Of a DNA stretch of 13,202 nucleotides, positions 1-6,362 are shown piece after piece (position 1 is the stretch's first letter; every line of letters begins with the position of its first letter). The position numbers were made by a program, and so were the translations under genes. The DNA is taken from assembly GCA_028681035.1 (NCBI GenBank), contig JAQUJJ010000103.1, forward strand, positions 1 to 13,202. Direction: 5' to 3'. Below the pieces are notes generated by a model. That model was not told the origin of the DNA and ran no database searches. It saw nothing but the letters and a program-made list of their open reading frames with translations. The stretch is from Candidatus Cloacimonadota bacterium. GTDB lineage: Bacteria > Cloacimonadota > Cloacimonadia > Cloacimonadales > Cloacimonadaceae.

Positions 1-110
<110 letters not shown>

Positions 111-126
111 AACGACTCTTTTTTTT
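111..126 (+). terminator. Probable rRNA operon terminator (T-run)
   Basis: An uninterrupted run of eight T residues (119-126) lies nine bases after the 5S 3' end. No separate hairpin is visible between them, so the terminal stem of the 5S would have to act as the stem. Position and T-run support termination; the missing dedicated hairpin limits confidence. Confidence 0.5.
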
Positions 127-218
127 AGTGCTGGCGTGATGGCGTTCTGGAGTGTTGGCGTGTTGGAGTGCTGGTGTTCTGGAGTGCTGGCGTTCTGGAG
201 TGCCTGCGTCCTCGCTGG
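127..218. repeat. Degenerate 16-base tandem repeats
   Basis: Units related to AGTGCTGGCGTTCTGG follow each other: a longer first unit at 127-150 (16 plus 8 bases), then 151-166, 167-182 and 183-198, then a decayed copy at about 199-218. The 16-base period is not a multiple of three, and no open frame or start accompanies it, so it is not coding. It has no spacers and is far too short-period for a CRISPR array. It lies directly after the rRNA terminator in a gene-free spacer. Confidence 0.75.
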
Positions 219-225
219 CAAGGTT

Positions 226-245
226 ATCCGACGTCCTCGTCGGAT
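226..245. repeat. Perfect 8-bp palindrome
   Basis: ATCCGACG (226-233) pairs perfectly with CGTCGGAT (238-245) across the four-base loop TCCT. No T-run follows, so it is not an obvious intrinsic terminator. It resembles the small REP-type palindromes elsewhere in this window. The flanking bases TTATCCGA also occur at the left end of the palindromic element at 8072-8193. Confidence 0.55.
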
Positions 246-336
246 CCCGCCTTCCGAGTAATGCATTGGCTCAATTTCTACACCCGATTGATACTGCCAT
301 AATTGCAGATTGATAACCAATGCTCATCAAATATGT

Positions 337-357
337 AGCAGGTGAAAACCTGCTTTT
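337..357 (+). terminator. Candidate intrinsic terminator with GAAA loop
   Basis: AGCAGGT (337-343) and ACCTGCT (348-354) form a perfect seven-base stem closed by a GAAA tetraloop, running into TTTT (354-357, the first T shared with the stem). The short U-tract makes it a modest terminator. It sits about 100 bases before the SUMF1-like gene and could stop read-through from the rRNA operon, or be a relic of a lost gene. No ORF precedes it in this spacer. Confidence 0.5.
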
Positions 358-401
358 GTCGTATTTGCTTCACTCTAAACCAAGTAAGAGTGAGAAACAT
401 C

Positions 402-429
402 TTGACAGTTATCCAAGCTGTAGTAACTA
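402..429 (+). promoter_or_regulatory. Weak promoter candidate for the SUMF1-like gene
   Basis: A consensus -35 box TTGACA lies at 402-407. The best -10 at proper spacing is TAACTA (424-429, spacer 16), which matches TATAAT poorly. The position, about 30 bases before the start codon, fits a short leader. It rests almost entirely on the -35 match. Confidence 0.3.
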
Positions 430-460
430 AGGATGCAAAGATAATCACGAGGTATCTTCT

Positions 461-1504
461 ATGCGAAAGTGCTTGCTTTGCCTAATGTTTATTTGCTGCA
501 TGACTATGGTCTTTGCACAGTCAGTTACCAATATCCGGGTAATCCAAGACCCGGAGCTAAGCTATTATACCATTACTTTCGACCTTAGCGGTAAAACAGC
601 TGAGCAATATATGATAACGGCAATCCCCTATAAAACTGGAAATGAAATCAGTAACCCACATTATTTAACCGGAAAAGGTATTGCGACTCCATGTTCCACC
701 GGCAGCGACCTTGCCATCTTTTGGAACCCAACTATGGAAGGCTTGGATAAAGACGGTTGGCAATTCCGTATAAGTGCAAGACAACTTCCAAAGTATTTTG
801 TGTTGGTGGAAGGTGGCAGCTTCAGCATGGGTTCCAATGATGGCGGATCAGATGAAAAGCCAGTACACCAAGTAACTATTGCATCCTTTTATATTGGTAG
901 ATATGAAATAACTCAGAAAGAATGGGTTGATGTGATGGGCAGCAATCCCTCAAACTGGAAAGGGGATAACTTACCTGTAGAAAAGGTTAGCTGGTATGAT
1001 GCAGTTAATTATTGTAATATACGCAGTTTCAAAGAAGGTTTCAAGCCCTGCTATAACCGTAGTGGGGATAACATTACTTGCGATTGGAAAGCAAACGGTT
1101 ATCGCTTACCTACGGAAGCTGAATGGGAATATGCGGCAAGAGGGGGGAAGTACAACAAAGGCAGTAGCTATTCCGGTTCAAGTGACTTGGGCAGTGTGGG
1201 TTGGTATAGTAACAATGCAGGTTCAAGTACACATGAAGTGGGCACAAAAGCTGCTAACGAACTGGGGATATATGACATGAGCGGTAATGTGTGGGAATGG
1301 TGCTGGGATTGGTATAATAGTGGCTACTATGCCAAGAGCCAGAGCTCAGACCCGATAGGGGCGAACTCTGGATCGACCAAATTGCTTCGGGGTGGTTCTT
1401 GGAGCAACCGCGACAACTACAGCCGTGTTACCAACCGAGCCCACAACTACTTTCCCGACCGAATGTACAATCTTATTGGCTTTCGGGTGGTCAGGACTCC
1501 GTAA
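461..1504 (+). CDS. Secreted SUMF1/FGE-fold protein without catalytic cysteines
   Basis: Protein of 347 residues. Residues 1-19 form a signal peptide (basic start, hydrophobic core, V-F-A before Q20). Residues about 20-107 look like a beta-sandwich often found before SUMF1 domains. Residues about 112-346 are a SUMF1/FGE-sulfatase domain, shown by VEGGSFSMGSN, the YRLPTEAEWEYAARGG core, YDMSGNVWEWCWDWY and the closing RGGSWSN and GFRVVRTP. True formylglycine-generating enzymes carry a copper-binding cysteine pair just after the RGGS block; here that stretch (310-330) has none, so sulfatase activation is unlikely. SUMF1 folds without the cysteines include EgtB- and PvdO-like enzymes and surface lectin-like proteins. 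A CGAGG ribosome site (448-452) lies eight bases before the ATG. It precedes a caspase-like gene on the same strand, suggesting a functional link (inferred). The fold is secure; the role is unknown. Confidence 0.88.
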   Translation: MRKCLLCLMFICCMTMVFAQSVTNIRVIQDPELSYYTITFDLSGKTAEQYMITAIPYKTGNEISNPHYLTGKGIATPCSTGSDLAIFWNPTMEGLDKDGWQFRISARQLPKYFVLVEGGSFSMGSNDGGSDEKPVHQVTIASFYIGRYEITQKEWVDVMGSNPSNWKGDNLPVEKVSWYDAVNYCNIRSFKEGFKPCYNRSGDNITCDWKANGYRLPTEAEWEYAARGGKYNKGSSYSGSSDLGSVGWYSNNAGSSTHEVGTKAANELGIYDMSGNVWEWCWDWYNSGYYAKSQSSDPIGANSGSTKLLRGGSWSNRDNYSRVTNRAHNYFPDRMYNLIGFRVVRTP

Positions 1505-1653
1505 CGCTGGATTCAGACGGTTCTTTGTAAATGGATATTGGATATAAATAAATGAAGACTTATATAAGTTTTAGGTTCAACAAAAATGAAAGGTTGTTAT
1601 GTTTAGACTGAGATTATGTTTGGGATTAAGTAGCAAAAAACAGGCTAAAGCCA
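1505..1653. other. Spacer with a 12-bp palindrome
   Basis: This AT-rich gap between the SUMF1-like and caspase genes holds no convincing gene, terminator or spaced promoter. A perfect 12-base palindrome, ACTTATATAAGT, lies at 1558-1569 and could be an operator half-site pair or chance in AT-rich DNA. Without a terminator here, co-transcription of the flanking genes is possible but not shown. Confidence 0.35.
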
Positions 1654-3930
1654 ATGAACCAAACAAATGAAGCCAGCGTTGCAAAGCAGAGTTTAACTCA
1701 TGGAGAGTTGATGTTTAAGAGTGTGATCAGGAATATAATGGACAGTATTTACTTAGTGTGTATATTAGGTTTATTGATTATCTCAGCCGGGCTGTATGCT
1801 GACCTTAGTGATGAAGTTATAGCACTAAAGAGCTGGGTGGATGCACCATGGGCGGCAATAACTCTAGAAGCGGAGAGGGATGCGAAGTTACAAGATATAA
1901 ATACTACCACAAAAGATGAATATGAAACAACAGCGCAATTTGAACAGCGCAAGCAGAACGCCACAAAGCAGGTTGCTGCCATTAAGGCTGAATATGCGCA
2001 GAAGGTTATCGATGTAAGAGCGGCACATGATGTATATCTAAAGCAACTAAGCCAACGGTTATCGGCTTTGCTTAGCCAATCCCGGGAAACGATAGTAGTG
2101 AGCGGAACATTAGGTAACTACGATGCAGATAGCCAAAGGTTTAGGGTAAGCATTCCCCAGAAGACCTTTGATATAGTAGTACCCTTAGCAAAGGCACCGG
2201 AAGTAAAACAAAACTTCAGTAGATACCAGCTAAAGGTTACCCGCCAATTGAGCGATAAACTGGATTGGGAGTATCTGGAGGCAAGGTTGGAAGGCGAAGC
2301 TGGCGTATTTAGCTCCACAGACAAAGCTCCCACTAATAGTACTGTAAGCTCAAGCACCGCAATTACTCCCCCAAATCTTTTTGCCACTGTTAGTTTTAAC
2401 GAAGCAAGCGGGAATAACATACTGGATGCAGAAGAAACCGCCCTGTTAAAGATAACTATCAATAACAGCGGTAAGGGTGCTGCCTATATGGTGCAAGCTA
2501 ATATGGCTCTGGTAACTGTCACTGAGATAAGCTACCCTGCTTCGGTGTATTTTGGTGAAATAAAAGCCGGAGAAAGCAGCAGCAAAACTATCGAATTAAG
2601 AGCAGGGCAAGCAATAAAGGACGACTCAGCAGAACTTAACATTAGCTTCACAGAGCAGCATGGCTTTCCGCCTGATAACAAAATAGTGAAGTTCAACACC
2701 AAAGCTCTGCTTCCACCAGATTTAGCTATTGCCGATATTGGCATAGACGACCAAAGCAACAATGGTAAGATAGAACCCGGAGAGCAAGTGGAAGTGCGGG
2801 CACGCATCCAAAACCGGGGAAGCGGAATTGCCAAAGCTGTGGTGGCGGAGATTATCCTTGGCGAAGGTGTTTATCTGATGAGCGGCAGCAATCTGTCCTA
2901 CCCTTTAGGAGATATTCCGTCAGGCGGCACCCAAGATCTGGTGTTTAGCATTGTTACTGCCAAAACTGCAAAGAATCTAAACCTGAAGCTTGATTTGAAA
3001 GAAAGCCGTAGCCAGTTTAGCAAGCTGAATCAGCCGCTAAATATCGCTTTTAACCGCATAGAGCGCACTGCCGATGAAATGGTGGTGCAAGCCAAAGATA
3101 GCTCTGCAATTATTGCTTCTGCAACTTCCCTTTCCATAGATATTGAACAGAATATCCCGACAATCGGCAAGCCCAATCCCAAGCGTTGGGCAGTTATCTT
3201 TGGGATAGAGAGTTATCGCAATGTGAGCAGTGTGCGTTATGCACGGCGTGATGCGGAATACATGAAAGAGTATTTTATCAAAACCTTGGGTATCCCCAGC
3301 GAAAACATCTACATGAAAACCGATGATGCTGCCACGTTAAGCGAGTTTAAGACGGTGTTTGACCCCAATGGCTGGCTTTCCCGCAATGCTGGCAGTAAAG
3401 ATAGCGAGATATTTATCTATTACAGTGGGCATGGTGCGCCTGATCCCAATGGCAAAAAGACGTATCTGTTGCCTTATGATGGCAACCCTAACTATGCATC
3501 GATTTCCGGCTACGATTTGGAGCAGCTTTATGCCAATCTGCAACTGCTGAAGGTGAAGCAGATTAGCCTGTTTCTGGATAGCTGTTTTAGCGGAGCAAAC
3601 CGTGATAATGAGATTATTCTGGCGAGTGCAAGACCTGTGTTTATTAGCACCTCTTTGCCTTCTGTTTCTTCCAATCTGGCGGTGTTTTCGGCTGCTTCTG
3701 GCTCGCAGATATCTTCAGGGTATGGTGATCAGCAGCATGGCTTGTTTTCTTACTTTCTGATGAAGGGTTTGCGGGGTGAGGCTGATGCGAATGGAGATAA
3801 GAAGCTTAGTCAGCAAGAGCTGAGTGATTATTTGGCTGCTCAGGTTAGTGTTGCTGCAAGACGCATGGGCAGAGAGCAAGACCCGGGCTTGCAGAGTGGA
3901 GATCCAAGTAAGGTGCTGCTGCAATGGTAG
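1654..3930 (+). CDS. Exported caspase-like peptidase (C14) with CARDB-like domains and an EF-hand
   Basis: Protein of 758 residues. A hydrophobic segment (about 31-48) acts as signal peptide or anchor. A charged, probably coiled-coil region (about 66-145) contains an ETTAQFEQR motif. Two CARDB-like beta-sandwiches follow (about 243-350 and 354-470), each opening with a D/N-E-rich segment and a GE or EE turn. The peptidase C14 domain runs from 510 (KRWAVIFGIESY) to the end. The dyad is visible: His593 in YYSGHGAP and Cys644 in LDSCFSG. A 12-residue EF-hand loop (711-722, DANGDKKLSQQE) lies near the C-terminus, hinting at calcium dependence. The start is uncertain: ATG 1654 has only a weak CAGG, while ATG 1711 (GGAG, five-base spacer) or 1738 (AGGA, five-base spacer) would give a more typical signal peptide. 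The stop overlaps the next gene's start by seven bases. Family is confident; substrate and biological role are unknown. Confidence 0.9.
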   Translation: MNQTNEASVAKQSLTHGELMFKSVIRNIMDSIYLVCILGLLIISAGLYADLSDEVIALKSWVDAPWAAITLEAERDAKLQDINTTTKDEYETTAQFEQRKQNATKQVAAIKAEYAQKVIDVRAAHDVYLKQLSQRLSALLSQSRETIVVSGTLGNYDADSQRFRVSIPQKTFDIVVPLAKAPEVKQNFSRYQLKVTRQLSDKLDWEYLEARLEGEAGVFSSTDKAPTNSTVSSSTAITPPNLFATVSFNEASGNNILDAEETALLKITINNSGKGAAYMVQANMALVTVTEISYPASVYFGEIKAGESSSKTIELRAGQAIKDDSAELNISFTEQHGFPPDNKIVKFNTKALLPPDLAIADIGIDDQSNNGKIEPGEQVEVRARIQNRGSGIAKAVVAEIILGEGVYLMSGSNLSYPLGDIPSGGTQDLVFSIVTAKTAKNLNLKLDLKESRSQFSKLNQPLNIAFNRIERTADEMVVQAKDSSAIIASATSLSIDIEQNIPTIGKPNPKRWAVIFGIESYRNVSSVRYARRDAEYMKEYFIKTLGIPSENIYMKTDDAATLSEFKTVFDPNGWLSRNAGSKDSEIFIYYSGHGAPDPNGKKTYLLPYDGNPNYASISGYDLEQLYANLQLLKVKQISLFLDSCFSGANRDNEIILASARPVFISTSLPSVSSNLAVFSAASGSQISSGYGDQQHGLFSYFLMKGLRGEADANGDKKLSQQELSDYLAAQVSVAARRMGREQDPGLQSGDPSKVLLQW
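3784..3819 (+). other. EF-hand calcium-binding loop within the caspase gene
   Basis: Codons 711-722 encode DANGDKKLSQQE. Ligand positions 1, 3, 5, 9 and 12 are D, N, D, S and E, with Gly at 4 and a hydrophobic Leu at 8, matching the canonical EF-hand loop. It lies about 67 residues after the catalytic Cys and is followed by a helix-like stretch (LSDYLAAQVSVAARR). Calcium binding is inferred from this match. Confidence 0.65.
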
Positions 3931-4817
3931 GGGTTTATCAGGGCTGGATTCCAGCCTTCGCTGGAATGGCGAAGTTTGGAGTGATACGTATAATAACGCT
4001 GCTTATCTTCATCTTCTGCATCGGTTCTTTAGCAGGCAAGGAGAAGTATATCAGTGTGGAGATAGATACTTCACAGGCTTTTCCCATCTCCGTATCTGTA
4101 GAGCAAGCTCGCAGTAAAACTTTGCAATTAGTACGGCAGTTAGCCATGGAAAAGGCTTTGCCACAAGATGTAAACCTTAGCAGCTTCACTTCCAGCCAGT
4201 ATGTGGAGAAAAACTTTCAGTTCGATGAACGCATTGCCACCAGTATCTTTATGAACTGTAGTTCTTCGGGACGCATTATCAGCGAGGAAATCAGCAACGA
4301 TTATCCCTATTTTCCCAAGAAAAGCCAAGTTTATCGTTACTTTATGAAGTACAAAGCTAAAATCCTCCCTTTGGAAATTGCCTACAACCCTTCGATAGAT
4401 ATGAATGTGAAGCTTAGCAAGACTCTGCTTAAGGATAAAGAGGAGTTTAGCCTGACCGTAACCCCCAATCAGGATGGCTATCTGTATCTCTTCGATTATC
4501 TGCCGGATAACAGCGTAGCGATGGTTTTTCCTACTTTGCGCTTTCCAGCTAATGTCCTTAAAAGTGGAGAGGCTTGGCAACAGAAACTGACAGCAGTTAT
4601 TGCACCCGATGCGGAGCATAGTATCGAGACCTTGTATTTTGTGTTTTCTTTGGAGCCGATAGCAGGTTGGGAAAGCTTTAAAAGCAACCTAAGCGATACG
4701 GAGCTTGTGTTTAACGCCGGAGAAGAGAGCTTTATGCTGTTCCAGAAATGGCTGGGGAAAAGCGACCCTATGAAGCGTTTAGAAAAGATGGCACAACTGC
4801 ATATCTTTGCAGATTAG
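3924..4817 (+). CDS. Exported DUF4384-like protein coupled to the caspase gene
   Basis: Protein of 297 residues from ATG 3924, which sits in ATGGTAG overlapping the caspase stop, with AAGG about nine bases upstream. An alternative ATG at 3966 (residue 15) would start MAKFGVIRIITLL, a natural signal-peptide start, but lacks a ribosome site. Residues 7-15 (GWIPAFAGM) are simply the translation of a palindromic repeat lying over the gene start. Residues about 19-38 are hydrophobic, then comes an exported body. The C-terminal half (about 160-245) resembles DUF4384, with TPNQDGYLYLFDYLPDNSV, FPTLRFPAN and a LKSGE turn before the last strands. DUF4384 is commonly joined to, or encoded beside, caspase-like peptidases and kinases in bacteria, which fits this neighbour. 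The overlap suggests translational coupling. The N-terminal half is unassigned and the function unknown. Confidence 0.82.
   Translation: MVGVYQGWIPAFAGMAKFGVIRIITLLIFIFCIGSLAGKEKYISVEIDTSQAFPISVSVEQARSKTLQLVRQLAMEKALPQDVNLSSFTSSQYVEKNFQFDERIATSIFMNCSSSGRIISEEISNDYPYFPKKSQVYRYFMKYKAKILPLEIAYNPSIDMNVKLSKTLLKDKEEFSLTVTPNQDGYLYLFDYLPDNSVAMVFPTLRFPANVLKSGEAWQQKLTAVIAPDAEHSIETLYFVFSLEPIAGWESFKSNLSDTELVFNAGEESFMLFQKWLGKSDPMKRLEKMAQLHIFAD
3939..3973. repeat. REP-like palindromic repeat, copy A, inside a gene start
   Basis: The core pairs ATTCCAGC (3948-3955) with GCTGGAAT (3960-3967) across the loop CTTC, flanked on the left by CAGGGCTGG. It is the same repeat as copy B at 5036-5070 (shared CAGGGCTGGATTCC start, CC-YCGC centre and GGAA right arm). 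Such dispersed palindromes typically translate as WIPAFAGM, as here. The copy overlaps codons 6-17 of the DUF4384-like gene, and the alternative ATG at 3966 lies in its right arm. Confidence 0.8.
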
Positions 4818-4830
4818 AATAAAGTCAGTA

Positions 4831-4849
4831 AGAGTCCCGATGGGACTCT
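4831..4849. repeat. Perfect 8-bp hairpin after the DUF4384-like gene
   Basis: AGAGTCCC (4831-4838) pairs with GGGACTCT (4842-4849) around GAT, 14 bases after the stop codon. The position suits a transcript-end hairpin, but no T-run follows, so intrinsic termination is unproven. It could stabilise the 3' end or be another dispersed palindrome. Confidence 0.5.
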
Positions 4850-4856
4850 GAAGGTA

Positions 4857-5035
4857 GTTAATAATCATAGGTAGAATATAGGTATAATAGAGAACACTCT
4901 TGGGGTGTGCTTTAGTCTTTCACTCCACTACATAGCTACTGGCGTGCCTCCTGTGCTTTGTACAGGTGGGGCACAGGGGGTAAAAAAGTATAAGGAATGG
5001 GACTTAAAAGGATGAAGAGAGATGTGGTAAATTAT
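4857..5035. other. Gene-free convergent spacer with competing hairpins
   Basis: No plausible gene lies between the DUF4384-like stop and the leftward lipoprotein stop. The notable structure is at 4950-4977: CCTGTGC (4950-4956) can pair with GCACAGG (4971-4977), or its first five bases with ACAGG (4962-4966), so the two stems exclude each other. A run of six As follows at 4982-4987. I do not recognise the stretch as a known RNA family. Confidence 0.4.
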
Positions 5036-5070
5036 GCAGGGCTGGATTCCCGCCTCCGCGGGAACGACAA
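5036..5070. repeat. REP-like palindromic repeat, copy B
   Basis: TTCCCGC (5047-5053) pairs with GCGGGAA (5058-5064) around CTCC, preceded by GCAGGGCTGGA and followed by CGACAA. This is the typical form of a widely dispersed bacterial intergenic palindrome whose chance translation reads LDSRLRGND. It ends five bases from the stop of the leftward lipoprotein gene and matches copy A at 3939-3973 closely. Confidence 0.8.
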
Positions 5071-5075
5071 TCCCT

Positions 5076-6359
5076 TTACTTCCGTTTCAGGGGCAGAAAC
5101 TGCAATTCGTAATCTTGTTTCAGCTTATTACCGGCAAAATCTGTCGTGGTTTTTAATATCTTCAAGGTATGTTGGCGGTAGTTGCTAAGTTCTTTGGTGG
5201 GTTTAAAGCTATGGCTACGCCCAAAGGAAGAAAGCAGCTTCACAGGGATTTCTTCAGTGCCAGCATAGAGCTTGGCAGAAATTTTGTCGGGGGGGATAAG
5301 CTCCGAAAAAGTAATCTCCAGAATAGGGGAGAGGTTATTCACGGAAGCGCCGTTACGTGGGTTGGTACGGGTTACATAGGGGGCAATAGTATCGGCAATG
5401 GCAGAGCAGTAAAACTTAAGCTGCAGTTGCTCTGATCTGTTAGCTTTAAAATCTTCCGCACCAGCTACATAGACGGTATATTCTGTGCTATCCATGGGGG
5501 CACAAAGCAGGCTAAGCTTATCACCTTCCAGATATTGATGCGAAATGCGAAGCTTAGAACTTCCCTCTATGATGATGCCCTGAAAGCTTTTAATCGGCTT
5601 GTTAAAGTTCAGCAGCAATTCCGTTTTGCTAAGCGGTTGCACTTTGCGTATTTGCGGTTTTGTGCTATCGGCGTAAGCCATAGCGATGCTTAAGTTTGCA
5701 ATCGCTGCATTGCCCGATGTCCCTTCAAAAAATGGGTCAATACCAAAATCATAGCGTCCATTCTGATTCTTGTCTATATATGCACGAAGCGTATGAGCCT
5801 GTGGATTCAGATTATCTATGGAGTATGTTTCTCCCGAAATGCGGTTACTAAGCACCAGCAAAGAATCCGCCGACATTAAACTTAGCTCTATTGGTAAGCC
5901 ACTATCTTCTGTATGTTCAAATGAGATCGTGCCTGAGATGCGGTAATTGCTAGTTTTGCCATTATGAAAGATGAGGGTCTGGTTTTTATCCAGAGGATTC
6001 CCACGCAAATCTTTCAGCCTGGTGCTAAGAGTGATAAAGTAATTAGTATCTTGTTTGAGGGCTTCATTCAGCTTTATCTTCAAAGTTGCTTTATCGATGC
6101 TCACTTTTTTATTCAGCACCGGCGGATAGATATAGATGGAATTTGCCAAAGTAGTTTTATCCATCTCCTTCGAAAATGAAATCTCAATGGTGCCTTTACC
6201 AATATCGCCAAACTCGGCAGGATAACTCCCTAATACCGTTGGCTTGGTGGTATCTTGTGGACCGCCGGTAGGATTTCTTTTGCTTCCGCATGCCATAATG
6301 CCAAAAAGCATAAGCACCGTAACAAGCAGGATAGAAATGTATCTAAGTAGCGATTTCAT
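5076..6359 (-). CDS. Ig-like (Big_5) domain lipoprotein
   Basis: Protein of 427 residues. Residues 1-23 form a lipoprotein signal ending in IMAC, with Cys24 the probable lipidated residue; the next segment, GSKRNPTGGPQDTTKP, is a leader style familiar from FCB-group envelope proteins. A Big_5 (SbsA Ig-like) domain spans about 38-132, with the TIEISFSKEMD and GNPLDKNQTL signatures. A prealbumin-like middle domain (about 138-212) contains AYIDKNQNGRYDFG, a possible calcium loop. Two further Ig-like domains lie at about 234-318 and 324-424 (ILEITFSELIPP, TTDFAGNKL). It probably sits in the outer membrane or faces the periplasm; the binding partner is unknown. An AAGGGA ribosome site precedes the ATG by about seven bases, inside the end of ribE, and only three bases separate the two genes, so it is the last gene of the ebfC-recR-ribE operon. 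Confidence 0.88.
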   Translation of the reverse strand: MKSLLRYISILLVTVLMLFGIMACGSKRNPTGGPQDTTKPTVLGSYPAEFGDIGKGTIEISFSKEMDKTTLANSIYIYPPVLNKKVSIDKATLKIKLNEALKQDTNYFITLSTRLKDLRGNPLDKNQTLIFHNGKTSNYRISGTISFEHTEDSGLPIELSLMSADSLLVLSNRISGETYSIDNLNPQAHTLRAYIDKNQNGRYDFGIDPFFEGTSGNAAIANLSIAMAYADSTKPQIRKVQPLSKTELLLNFNKPIKSFQGIIIEGSSKLRISHQYLEGDKLSLLCAPMDSTEYTVYVAGAEDFKANRSEQLQLKFYCSAIADTIAPYVTRTNPRNGASVNNLSPILEITFSELIPPDKISAKLYAGTEEIPVKLLSSFGRSHSFKPTKELSNYRQHTLKILKTTTDFAGNKLKQDYELQFLPLKRK

Positions 6360-6362
6360 ATA

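Noticed and set aside
127..218. CRISPR array
   Set aside because: Units are 16 bases, contiguous and without unique spacers, and no cas genes are present.
461..1504. Functional formylglycine-generating (sulfatase-activating) enzyme
   Set aside because: The catalytic cysteine pair is missing after RGGS, and no sulfatase is nearby.
4140..4619. Leftward ORF of 159 residues
   Set aside because: Lies wholly antisense to the DUF4384-like gene, has no recognisable motif and no ribosome site; a shadow frame.
4997..5188. Short rightward ORF reading LDSRLRGND
   Set aside because: The peptide is the standard chance translation of the palindromic repeat at 5036-5070, and the ORF then runs antisense through the lipoprotein gene end.
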